Assembly (NCBI GenBank): GCA_946965045.2
Contig: OX337236.1
Span: forward strand, 3,162,001-3,226,000
Source of the DNA: Epithemia pelagica
Lineage: Eukaryota; Bacillariophyta; Bacillariophyceae; Surirellales; Surirellaceae
DNA length: 64,000 nt
Reading direction: 5' to 3'
Under the pieces are notes generated by a model. That model worked only from the letters and a program-made list of their open reading frames with translations, did no database searches and was not told the origin of the DNA. Shown one piece after another: positions 55,578 to 64,000 of this stretch; positions within the stretch are counted from its first letter, which is position 1, and each line of letters begins with the position of its first letter. A program made the translations under genes and the position numbers.

Positions 55578-56238
55578 TACCTTAAAGCTACACGTGGCTC
55601 TGACATGGGGACTCGAAAACATTTCTTGTCTAAACCCTAATTTAACGTCAAAAATCAATTTTGATCTTATTTCAAGATCAAAACACTTAATTATCAATAA
55701 AGTCAACGGATATTGATGTTAAGTAGTGAACTTATTGTGTTGTAGGCGATCGCTAAATTCACACTGTACCAATTTAGAAGACTACCACGAAAGCGGAAAA
55801 GTCCAAGCTGCTACCAAAGTACCGGGTGTCCCTGAACCACACCTTTTTAGATCTCCCCGACGACAACGGCTCGGAACATATCACATGATGTGGGTGTGCG
55901 TGCATATGGAGTGGTTGGTGTTGCTGTCATGAAGTTTATGTGCGACTCGCTGCCCAACGTTTGACCGTACGCACGACTGACACTTTCGCTCAAAAGCTTC
56001 CACACGTAGTTGTCACAGCCACTCTCAATTCACAACCTCAGTTTCCTATGACAAAAAGGGACCATGACACTGTCTGGAAAGCGTGGACAGACACTACTCT
56101 GATGGAACGTGGCGCTGCTCACCCCATGCGACACAGTCCGTACCCATCAGCAATCCCAGCAGCCGCAAAAACGCATTGCAATATTTGCAATCTCTGCATT
56201 AGTCTCTCGCGATCCTCATAAATTCTTCAGTCAAAACC

Positions 56239-57435
56239 ATGCGCATGACAATGCAAGAACAAGCATGGCAGTCGGGCCTTGTCCTTCTCGATGAGAGAGA
56301 AGAATGGAATGACAACGACTGGCCTCCTCTTGAGGGTGGATGGCGCGAGCATCATGCCTCGGTCGTAATTGATCATCCCGATACGGATAACGCTAGCAAC
56401 AAGAGGGGGGAGACGGTCGTCGTGTTGGGCGGATATCAACAAGGCCAAGGCAATGTCAACTCCGTTCTTGCATTGAATTTGGCAGATTCCAACAAGCAGT
56501 GGCGAGAAGGGCCACCCATGAATCAGAAACGTTCTAACCACGCCGCGGTTGTGTGCAACGGAGGCATCTACGTGATGGGAGGGTACAGTAATGGTTCAAC
56601 TTTGGACTGTATGGAACGGATTGACTCTAATGATTTTAGTGCACTTGAGAGCCATTGGACGACATTGACATGTCGATTATCAACGCAACGATTTGGATGT
56701 TGTGCTGTTGCGGTCCACAATCGATATATTGTTGTTATGGGTGGCTACAATGGTCGTTATTTGTCTTCGGTGGATATCATTGATACCAGTACTCACACGG
56801 TCACTGCGGGACCAAGCATGACTGTTCCACGAGAATGGTGTGCCAGTGCGGTCATTGGTCACCGCATCTATGTCGTTGGAGGCCGAAAAGAGCACAACAG
56901 CCGACTTGACTCGGTGGAGTACATTGACTTTGCAATGCCTTGTGATAGTGAGAAGACAAAGGAGGAAACGGCTGCTACAGTAACTTCCTTCTCGTCCAGT
57001 TGGACCACTCATTCTGAGCTGGAGCTTCCCAATGCACGAAGTTCATGTGCAGTGGTTGCCGTGGGATCCTGTCTGGTGGTGGCGGGAGGACGAGGCAATT
57101 CAACCGTGGAAGTATTGGATACGAGCCGCAACCGCGTGTGGAATTTCCCATCACTTGGTAATCACTGTCTAGGCTGCAGTATAGTTACTGTTGCTCATCA
57201 AGTTGCCGTGATTGGTGGGTACGAGAATCCTACCTGTGCGACATTGCCACTACAGGACAAGAATTCGTGGTGTTTCCGTCGACTCTTTGACCACCATCCA
57301 AACGAATGGTACCAGTTCCGGGAAGGAATGGGTAACCGAGATGTGAATGCAACATCCTGCTCTGTCTTGACATGCATTCGTAAACGAGTCAGGACCAATA
57401 CATGTCATGGTGGTAAAGAGGAGGAGTGCACTTAA
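56239..57435 (+). CDS. kelch-repeat protein, copy 5
   Basis: Single exon, 398 aa, ATG 56239 (MRMTMQEQAWQSG). Blades are at VVVLGGYQQG, IYVMGGYSNG, YIVVMGGYNG, IYVVGGRKEH, LVVAGGRGNS and VAVIGGYENP; the C-terminus CHGGKEEECT matches copy 1. The 5' spacer (55869-56238) matches the spacer of pairs 1 and 2, and its other half lies beyond 40430, next to NTPase copy 3. The gene therefore sits on the right side of a promoter that the transposon stack split. The coding frame is intact, so expression depends on what remains of the spacer. Confidence 0.88.
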   Translation: MRMTMQEQAWQSGLVLLDEREEWNDNDWPPLEGGWREHHASVVIDHPDTDNASNKRGETVVVLGGYQQGQGNVNSVLALNLADSNKQWREGPPMNQKRSNHAAVVCNGGIYVMGGYSNGSTLDCMERIDSNDFSALESHWTTLTCRLSTQRFGCCAVAVHNRYIVVMGGYNGRYLSSVDIIDTSTHTVTAGPSMTVPREWCASAVIGHRIYVVGGRKEHNSRLDSVEYIDFAMPCDSEKTKEETAATVTSFSSSWTTHSELELPNARSSCAVVAVGSCLVVAGGRGNSTVEVLDTSRNRVWNFPSLGNHCLGCSIVTVAHQVAVIGGYENPTCATLPLQDKNSWCFRRLFDHHPNEWYQFREGMGNRDVNATSCSVLTCIRKRVRTNTCHGGKEEECT

Positions 57436-57446
57436 AGTGCAATAAA
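57425..57446 (+). promoter_or_regulatory. 3'-end palindrome with AATAAA after kelch 5
   Basis: AGTGCACTTAAAGTGCA spans the stop codon and AATAAA follows at 57441. The same palindrome ends kelch 2. The homology with the other blocks stops about 10 bp further on. Confidence 0.45.
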
Positions 57447-57459
57447 ACATGTTGCAGAA

Positions 57460-58050
57460 AACCTCATTCCATGACCGGGTTGCCTGTCGACCGCACTACT
57501 TTTTGAAATTTCCTTGAAACTGAATCGTAGCGCCACATTTTCTATTGCTATGGTGTAGTTTTTGGGTGGCTCTCGAGATTCTCCTTCTCTAGAGAGGGTA
57601 TATGAAGACAAGGATTCCAAACGCAATCTCAACAATAGTTGTGTTGCAGTGGTGACCAGGACCGACAAGCTAGGTAGTGTGAAGTGCGCTTTTTTCTCTC
57701 TCTTGTAGAGAACGAAACCGTCTCGGTGGTCTACTTCCAGAACCTACCATTTCTTTCGACACAAGAAATGGGGGACCGTAAAGACATGCGTGGTGCATCG
57801 ACCGGGGCAAACTACTCCTAACTATTGTAGTAGGGGCCTCCTCTACTGATTCCTCAGGAATACGAATGTATATGGATGACTGTCTGTGTCCAGCATCCAT
57901 TCGGGAGTGGGCAGTGTGCCTGCGTGTGGGCAACAGGAGATTGTGCCTTCCCCTATAAACTCCTACTACGCCTACCTTGGTAGATCGTTCCACAAACCAC
58001 TGGCATTCTCCAATTCTATTAATAGTGACGATAGGCGTTTCAGGAGGAGT
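57460..58050. repeat. dispersed repeat, copy 2 (inverted)
   Basis: Reverse-complement partner of 13545-14125. It begins directly after the kelch 5 3' end and runs almost to the GET3 stop. Confidence 0.75.
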
Positions 58051-58134
58051 GACTACCAATTCGATCCACGTCGTGTGTGGTGTCGATCCAGATCTCGCCC
58101 CGTTCCTGCATTGTCATGTCGGCATTTCGCCTTT

Positions 58135-59857
58135 TTAATCTTCTTCTTCCAAATCGACGGGTTCCACCAAGAGTTGGGAAAAGGATTGCAATTTCTCCAC
58201 GCCCCGTACTTCATAATCCAACAAGGGCATGAGGACGACATGAAAATCGTCCCCGTACAAATCAAAGCATTGTCCAATGTACTTGTCTTGCATCTTTTTG
58301 CGGGCCAACAATTTGGCACACACTTGTTGGGCTTCCTTGGGCAGCGACTCCTTGGCGGAATCAAACCATTCTTGCAATTCTTCGGCATCCTTTTCGGGAA
58401 ACAAGACTTGATTGACCACGATATTGTGCGAATCAATGCCGTATTTGGACAATTCCTGAACCAGTCGTTCCGTCTCGTAAATGGACAAAAATTCGGGAAT
58501 GCAGACACAGACAAAGGTGGTTTTGGCGGGATCTTGAAAGGCTTGATTGACCTTGTTAATGACGGCCCGCGTTTCTTCCAATTTGCCCAACAATTGTTCT
58601 TGCGCATTGGCCGGATTGGCCCCACCAGCCATGAGAGCCGTCGCTTGACTAATCAATCCACCAAACCGATCCTTGAGTTCCCACACCTTGGCAAAGGCCT
58701 TTTCCAAAATGGTGGGAAAACTCAAGAGACGGAGGGTATGTCCCGTCGGGGCCGTATCAAAGACCACGACATCAAAATCCATTTGTTGCACTTGTTTCAT
58801 GAGTTCGGAAAAACTCATGGCTTCGTCAATGCCAGGAATGGAATTTTGCAAATCGGCAAACATTTGCGACAAGACATTGTCGTCGCCGTCACTACCCGCT
58901 TCTTCCAAGGCGGCCGCTTCGGCGGCGGCTTCTTGGGCGGCATCAATTTCCATGGCCGACAAATTGTCAAACCCATTAATCGGGGTCGGTTCACGACCAA
59001 TTTTTTGACAAAAGGCATCCGATAAATTGTGGGCCGGGTCCGTGGACACCAACAAGACCTAATATATGTGATTTGATTTGATTCGATGGATGGATGGAGA
59101 GAGTCATGGAGAGAGTGCGTGAATGGGTATCGATTGGTCGGTCCATGGGAGAGAGAGAGAGATATGCAGGGAGTGTGACGGCCCATTCGGTACGAGTGAA
59201 TCCAAGTGTGTGTGTGTGTGTGTATGTCCATCCATGCAGTATTCATTCATTCATTGCCGCAGTATAGTAGGAGGATTGTGGGTCGTGGATCATAGTCCAA
59301 TGAGTGAGTGTGTGTGTGTGTGTGATTGGGTCATTGTTGAATCGTCAGGACCAAAAATGCCAAGACCAGGGACCGGTTTCGATTGGAATCGTTGGAATGG
59401 TTGGAAGGAATCGACGCCGAGAGAGAGTGCGTGCCCGAAACAAACGACCGCGTGATAAAGTCGACGCCGACAAGAGAGAGAGACACAACCACAAGAGAGA
59501 GAGAGAGAAAAAACCAATGAAAGTATGAGAGAAGGATCTATTCCAAACACCGAAACACGTGCCGTGGAACAAGCCAACGATTCCAGACCCACACTACTGT
59601 ATTCTCACAAGCACCACAAGCCAACTCAAAACCATCCTCGTCCTTCCCCACACTCCTTCTTCCATTCACAACTACTTCGTACGTACCTTTTTGCGTGTCT
59701 TGGCCAATTGGACACCCAAACAACACGAGGTGGTGGTTTTTCCCACACCACCCTTACCACCGACAAAGACCCATTGCAAGGAGGTTTGATCGCAAATATT
59801 TTTCAAGGAGGGTTCCGGCAAATCCACATCGGCGACATCGGTAGTTGTGTCGGTCAT
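58135..59857 (-). CDS. GET3: GET3/ASNA1 ATPase for tail-anchored protein targeting
   Basis: Exons 59857-59687 and 59058-58135, joined across a 628-nt GT-AG intron (phase 0), give 364 aa. Motifs: [13 protein letters not shown] (deviant P-loop), [12 protein letters not shown] (switch I), [16 protein letters not shown] (switch II), [20 protein letters not shown] and PLLDYEVRG. It carries C-terminal membrane-anchor proteins to the ER in the cytosol. The zinc-site CxxC that joins the fungal/animal dimer is degenerate here ([17 protein letters not shown] keeps one Cys). No plastid transit peptide is seen. It is divergent from the gene at 60457. The intron carries GT and GA dinucleotide runs. Confidence 0.93.
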
Positions 59858-60456
59858 GATGGTTTATTGATTCGATTGGCTGCCAGACAATAATAATAAT
59901 AATAACGCGACAATCCGAAGCAGTTGGAGAGGAAAACACTACCGGTAGAGTGCTTGGTTGGATTGGCAGAGAGGGGAAGACGACAGCGAGAATGCAACAA
60001 TGCAACAAAGACCAAAGACAGCACACGCCGTTGACGTTTTTTGCGAGAGTGTGGGAGCGCCACAAGGACGCCCGACGGACGCTCGACAGACTCTTCGACG
60101 GACGGACTGACTGACGGACCGGCCATCAGTCGGATCGGCGAATTCGGGACTGATTCGACAGACGGACTGACAGACGAACACGTCAGTTTGAAAAGGCCCA
60201 AGAAATAATCTAGGTAGTAATACGAAATTCTGTTGGGGACAGACACGAATGAGTACCACAACGAATGTTGGGGAATGTTGGGATTGGAATTTGTCGTCAG
60301 TCAACATCACCAACAAACTTTGTTCGCCCTCCTCTTTTTTGGGTCGTCGACTTTTTCTCTGTCCCTCGTCCCGGTGTTGGTGTTGGTGTGTGTTTCTGCT
60401 GCCACCGTATCTCGTCCACAGCAACAAAACCTCCACCAATACAATAGCACACCATC
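59858..60456. promoter_or_regulatory. divergent spacer between GET3 and the 60457 gene
   Basis: 599 bp separate the two ATGs. It holds short tandem GACGGAC-type repeats near 60065-60175. No defined promoter motif was identified. Confidence 0.4.
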
Positions 60457-62342
60457 ATGGAATCACCACCAATGCTCCTGATGGAGAAGGAACCATCGAC
60501 CGAATTGCAACGATCATCTTCGTCGTCGTCCCTCTATGCGGCACCTCGACGCAGCATTATTTTTGGAGACTTGCTGTCACAACCAGAGTCGGAGAATGGC
60601 ACTACGGGCGAGGCTGGAGCGACGGGTTTGTCGTCGTCGTCGAGTTCTCCTTCTTCCTCTATAAGGGGTAGTCAAACGGTACGTGGGTTGGCGCATTCTT
60701 TGGTGCCATTGCGCATTCCCTTGACGTGTGGTCCGTCTCTCATCCTCCTTCTCGTTTGTTGTGTGTGTGTGTGTGTGGTTCGCTCATGATTCTTTCTCCC
60801 CTATGAATGAATAAATGAATCCATGGCTATTGGAACGTATATGGACAGGCCTATGCACAACCACCACCTCAACGTCGTCGTCGTCGTTCCAAGCAGCAAC
60901 GAACCAAGCAATTTCGCTCCTCCTCATCGTCATCCCAACTGTCGCAACGACGACGAAGTATCTTGCCGCGATTGTATGAAGAAGAAGAAGAAGAAGAAGA
61001 AGAAGAAGAAGAACACGACGACGGCAATGACAATGACGACGAGGACGACGAGAGTGAAGAGGCCAACAACAGTGGTCCAGAGGAGCCATGCGACCGACTG
61101 TCGTCTCCAAGAGAACCACCATCGCAAGACGATAACAACCACAACAACCACAAGAATGACGATACAGCCTCGGTATCCTCCACGGCATCTGTTGCTTCTT
61201 CGGTCAGTACAAGTAGTTGGATTCATTCCCGTCAACGGCGTCGGTTCTTTCCAATGGTCGCATCTCCAGTGACGACGACCACAACCACCACAACGTCTCC
61301 CAGTAACAATCGGATTAGTAGTAAAAGTGTCAGTGCCACCATCACACCCGAGGAGGAGACTCGGCGACCAGCAGCACAACCCTGCAACCACAACCACAAC
61401 AAAGACCAACCGCCCCACCAAGAGGCGGACCACGCACTACAACCACAACAAGACCAACCGGCATATTCGTCGTGGTGGTCCTTGTTCCAGCAGCCGCAGG
61501 ACCCGAATCAGCACAAGGACATTGGTTCCAACAAACCACAGCCACAACCACAACCATCAGAGCAATCCATCATTCACAACAATAAGAAGGATGCGGCGGC
61601 TGCGGTTTTGTCCGCCTTGCTGCCTCTCCCGTTGCATCCTGACAATGACACGCAAGACATGCCCCGCGCATCGCCCGCCTCCACCAGATCCTCCGCATCA
61701 TCGTCCTCCTGGTCGACCGACTCTTGTCCCATTCCACCAAATGATCACAAGAAGGAACAGGGAGTAAACGATCCCGAGAAAGAACAAGATGAAGAGGAAA
61801 AGAAGGAAGATGGTCCATACATCAATGACCATAGGGACTACTCCTCCTCTTTCGTGCCATTGGATCATTCATTGTCCTCATCATCATCATCCGTAGACCA
61901 ACCATCCCATCAGGAGGAGGAGACTGTTGTGGAGGAGGAGAAGGACGAACAACGCCCCTTGTCGACGACATGTCCCAAAAAGGAGGAGGAAGAAGAAGAA
62001 ACGGGCGCCCCAATGGCATCCAATCCTCCTGGTGGAGCAGCAGCAGGAACGCAACCCGAAACCGAACTCGTACCGAACCATGGCACTGGTGGTTCTTTTT
62101 CCAACACGGACATGGCAGGGAAGGACGACGACCACAACAACACCAACAACAAGACCCTAGAATCATCCTCCTCCTCTGTATGGTTGTCCGTTTCATGTTC
62201 CTCTTGGTATACGACGAATGCAGCAGAGATTCAGGATCAGCTCGAGACGGCCACACGTGCCATTGGGTCGGGCCTCGTGGCCGGAACCGTCGTCTGGATG
62301 GTCCTTACGGTCCTGCTGGTTCCAGCCGGCACCACAGGATGA
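60457..62342 (+). CDS. disordered protein with a C-terminal membrane anchor
   Basis: Exons 60457-60678 and 60849-62342 (170-nt intron, phase 0) give 571 aa. The protein is almost wholly low-complexity: Ser runs, an Arg patch after the splice (QRRRRRSKQQRTKQ), a glutamate run, and Asn/His/Gln-rich stretches. The exception is the last 30 residues, where AIGSGLVAGTVVWMVLTVLL and VPAGTTG form one membrane segment ending a few residues from the stop. That is the layout of a tail-anchored protein, the class GET3 inserts, and the gene is divergent from GET3. Function is not recognised; the tail anchor is a prediction from hydrophobicity only. Confidence 0.6.
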
Positions 62343-62402
62343 CGCGCTAGAACCTAGAACTATCCATTCGCATTTCTCGTTCTATTGGAACTGCAAGTGG
62401 TT

Positions 62403-62690
62403 TGGTTTCTTGTTGTTGTGTGTGGATCTGGAAGGAGAAGAATGACACGGAAATCCCATTTGATTGAATGAATTTCTATGGATGATCACGGCTGTGGCAC
62501 CCAAAGCATTTGTTACCCATGCGATATATGGTCGAATAGTAGAAGATTTCAGGACCACATGGTCCTCTTATAACTCTTAAAGTCGACGAGCAACTATCCA
62601 ACTCGTTTGTAGTACTACCTACTCCTTACTCTCTACTCTAGCACAGTGCCATTCCTAGCCAGTTCTTGCTGTTGACAGGAATGGAGATTG
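62403..62690. repeat. kelch-flanking duplication, copy 2
   Basis: Partner of 31590-31825; see that entry. The rest of 62343-62915 shows no gene. Confidence 0.75.
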
Positions 62691-62915
62691 GTGTTGCCGG
62701 AGAGTGAGTTCGAAAGAAATTCATGTGCGGTCCTATGCGACAAAATGTGAACGCAAACCATGCAACGAGTTGCAATGATTTGAAGGAGCTTTTTATCCAT
62801 TTATTTGATTCGCACCGTAGCTTCGGATTGACATTATTTGCTGCTTTTTTACGAATGGCCAGGATATCGTTTCCGGTTTCATGGCAGTGCAACCTGTTCA
62901 ACATTTCAATGACAA

Positions 62916-64000
62916 TCATGGATCGGTCTTTACTCGCTTACGATTGGATGTCGAGATAGAGCAGGATGTTGCATTCACATCTCGGATACCCATTCCTTCC
63001 CGGAACTGGTACCATCCGTTTGGATGCTGCTCACTGAGTCGACAAAAACACCACGAATTCTTGTCCAGTAGTGGTAATGTCACACAGGAAGGATACCCCC
63101 ATCCACCAATCACGGCAATTTGATCCGCAAGAGTCACCATACTGCAGCCCCATCGTTGTTCTTGCAGTCCAGGGAGATTCCACATGCGGTTGCGGTGCGT
63201 ATCCAAGACTTCCACAGTTGGATTGTCTAGTCCTCCTCCTACAACCAAACAAGAGCCCACGGCAACCACTGTACATGAACTTCGTGCATTGGAAAGCACC
63301 AAATCAGAATGAGTGGTCCAACTGGATGAGAAGGAAATGACTGTAGCAGCCATTTCCTCCTTTGTCTTTTCATGATCACAAGGCATTGCAAAGTCAATGT
63401 ACTCTACCGAGTCAAGATTGCCATGCTCGTTACGACCTCCAACGACAAAGATTCGGTGGCCAATAACCGCACTGCCACAAAATAATCGAGGGACAGTCAT
63501 GCTTGGTCCCGCTGTAACAGCGTGGTTGTGGGTATCAATAATATCCACCGACGACAAACATTGACCATCGTTGTAGCCACCCATTACAACAATGTATCGG
63601 TTGTGAACCGCGACAGCACAACATCCCACTCGTCCCGTTGATAATCGACATGTCAATGTCGTCCAAGGGCTCTCCTGCGTCCTGGTTGTTGTCAAAGATG
63701 ATCGGAGCAAATTCTTTACGTCAATTCGTTGGATAAAATCCATCGAACCTTGATTGTATCCTCCCATTACGTAGACACCCCCGTTGCACACAACAGCGGC
63801 ATGTCTATAACGTCTCTTGTTCATGGGTGGCCCTTCTCGCCACTGCATGTTTGGGTCTGCTAAGTTCAATAGAAGGATGGAATTGACCTTGCCTTGGCCT
63901 TGTTGCCATCCTCCCAAGACGACGACCGTTTGTCGCATGTTGTTGTTCTTGTTATTGTCGTCTTCATCGGGGTGATCAAGTACGACCGTAGCATGTTCGT
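62916..64000 (-). CDS. kelch-repeat protein, copy 6, 5' end beyond the window
   Basis: The frame is open to the right edge of the window, reading EHATVVLDHPDEDDNNKNNN before MRQTVVVLGGWQQG, so the internal Met is not the start; by comparison with the relatives about 40 residues are missing. Blades are at VVVLGGWQQG, VYVMGGYNQG, YIVVMGGYND, IFVVGGRNEH, LVVGGGLDNP and IAVIGGWGYP. The C-terminus ends ISTSNRKRVKTDP, shorter than copies 1 and 5. Its 3' flank is shared with copy 4. Confidence 0.85.
   Translation of the reverse strand, partial: EHATVVLDHPDEDDNNKNNNMRQTVVVLGGWQQGQGKVNSILLLNLADPNMQWREGPPMNKRRYRHAAVVCNGGVYVMGGYNQGSMDFIQRIDVKNLLRSSLTTTRTQESPWTTLTCRLSTGRVGCCAVAVHNRYIVVMGGYNDGQCLSSVDIIDTHNHAVTAGPSMTVPRLFCGSAVIGHRIFVVGGRNEHGNLDSVEYIDFAMPCDHEKTKEEMAATVISFSSSWTTHSDLVLSNARSSCTVVAVGSCLVVGGGLDNPTVEVLDTHRNRMWNLPGLQEQRWGCSMVTLADQIAVIGGWGYPSCVTLPLLDKNSWCFCRLSEQHPNGWYQFREGMGIRDVNATSCSISTSNRKRVKTDP

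Larger units (their letters stand above)
50797..55832. mobile_element. 5.0 kb Harbinger-like DNA transposon
   Basis: The ends are GGGACACCCGGCATTTTGGT at 50797 and the reverse complement of GGGACACCCGGTACTTTGGT ending at 55832, related to the ends of the adjacent 1.3 kb element; only TGCCTGCCT-like bases separate the two. It carries a DDE transposase, a Myb-like partner gene and two further genes. A transposase plus a Myb-like protein is the known PIF/Harbinger layout. The right flank is TGA, the kind of 3-bp site (TNA) such elements use, but the left side does not match it. Three of its four genes are frameshifted or stopped or have uncertain status, so this copy is probably inactive. Confidence 0.72.
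40440..55858. mobile_element. outer transposable element with nested insertions
   Basis: It is flanked by the 10-bp direct repeat GACGACAACG at 40430-40439 and 55859-55868. The paralogous spacer of pair 2 has a single GACGACAACG at the same place. The left terminal repeat (40450-40512) is built of GGTGTGRTTC units after AAAAA. The right one is recovered by joining 42365-42413 to 55833-55846, and the two align over about 60 bp as inverted repeats. A 9-11 bp duplication suggests a Mutator-like element. Once the inserts are removed about 1.2 kb remains with no transposase, so it is non-autonomous. Confidence 0.75.

Overview
This is eukaryotic nuclear DNA. Genes are compact, with a few short GT-AG introns (about 90-150 nt where confidently placed, two longer), homopolymeric Ser/Gln/Asn/Thr/His tracts and divergently paired genes. 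This fits a diatom, probably a pennate one. That assignment is inferred from gene style and was not tested by a search. No tRNA, rRNA or CRISPR was seen.

Layout. 1-4750: a 0.9 kb inverted-repeat element and a secreted berberine-bridge-like FAD oxidoreductase; most of this tract looks like an insertion relative to a paralogous block. 4780-6911 and 10600-13223: two copies of a divergent pair made of a kelch-repeat protein (minus) and a P-loop NTPase (plus). Between and after them lie a hypothetical gene, a MATE transporter with an in-frame stop, and a single-pass membrane protein. 18250-20640: no gene seen. 21129-29514: an SCP/NIF-type phosphatase and an XRN1-type 5'-3' exoribonuclease. 30070-33055: two tandem kelch genes. 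33832-38697: a PX-domain sorting-nexin-like protein. 39595-57435: a third kelch/NTPase pair whose halves are about 15.8 kb apart. 58135-62342: GET3, divergent from a gene encoding a possible tail-anchored protein. 62916-64000: a sixth kelch gene, cut by the window edge.

The main discovery is the 40440-55858 block. It is a nested stack of mobile elements between a 10-bp direct repeat (GACGACAACG), inside the promoter region shared by the third NTPase/kelch pair. The outer element has GGTGTGRTTC-type terminal repeats. Its right terminal repeat is split by two elements that share GGGACACCCGG ends: a 1.3 kb short one, and a 5.0 kb Harbinger-like one with a DDE transposase and a Myb-like gene. The left end of the short one is in turn split by a 7 kb hAT element. 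The hAT element carries a decayed transposase and, convergent to it, a gene ending in an endonuclease-III-like (HhH-GPD) DNA glycosylase domain, an unusual cargo.

Six kelch genes and three NTPase copies form a local family that spread by segmental duplication, with flanking repeats marking the blocks. All three NTPase copies are broken in different ways, while the kelch partners stay open. GET3 inserts tail-anchored proteins, and its divergent neighbour has a C-terminal membrane segment, a suggestive but unproven pairing.
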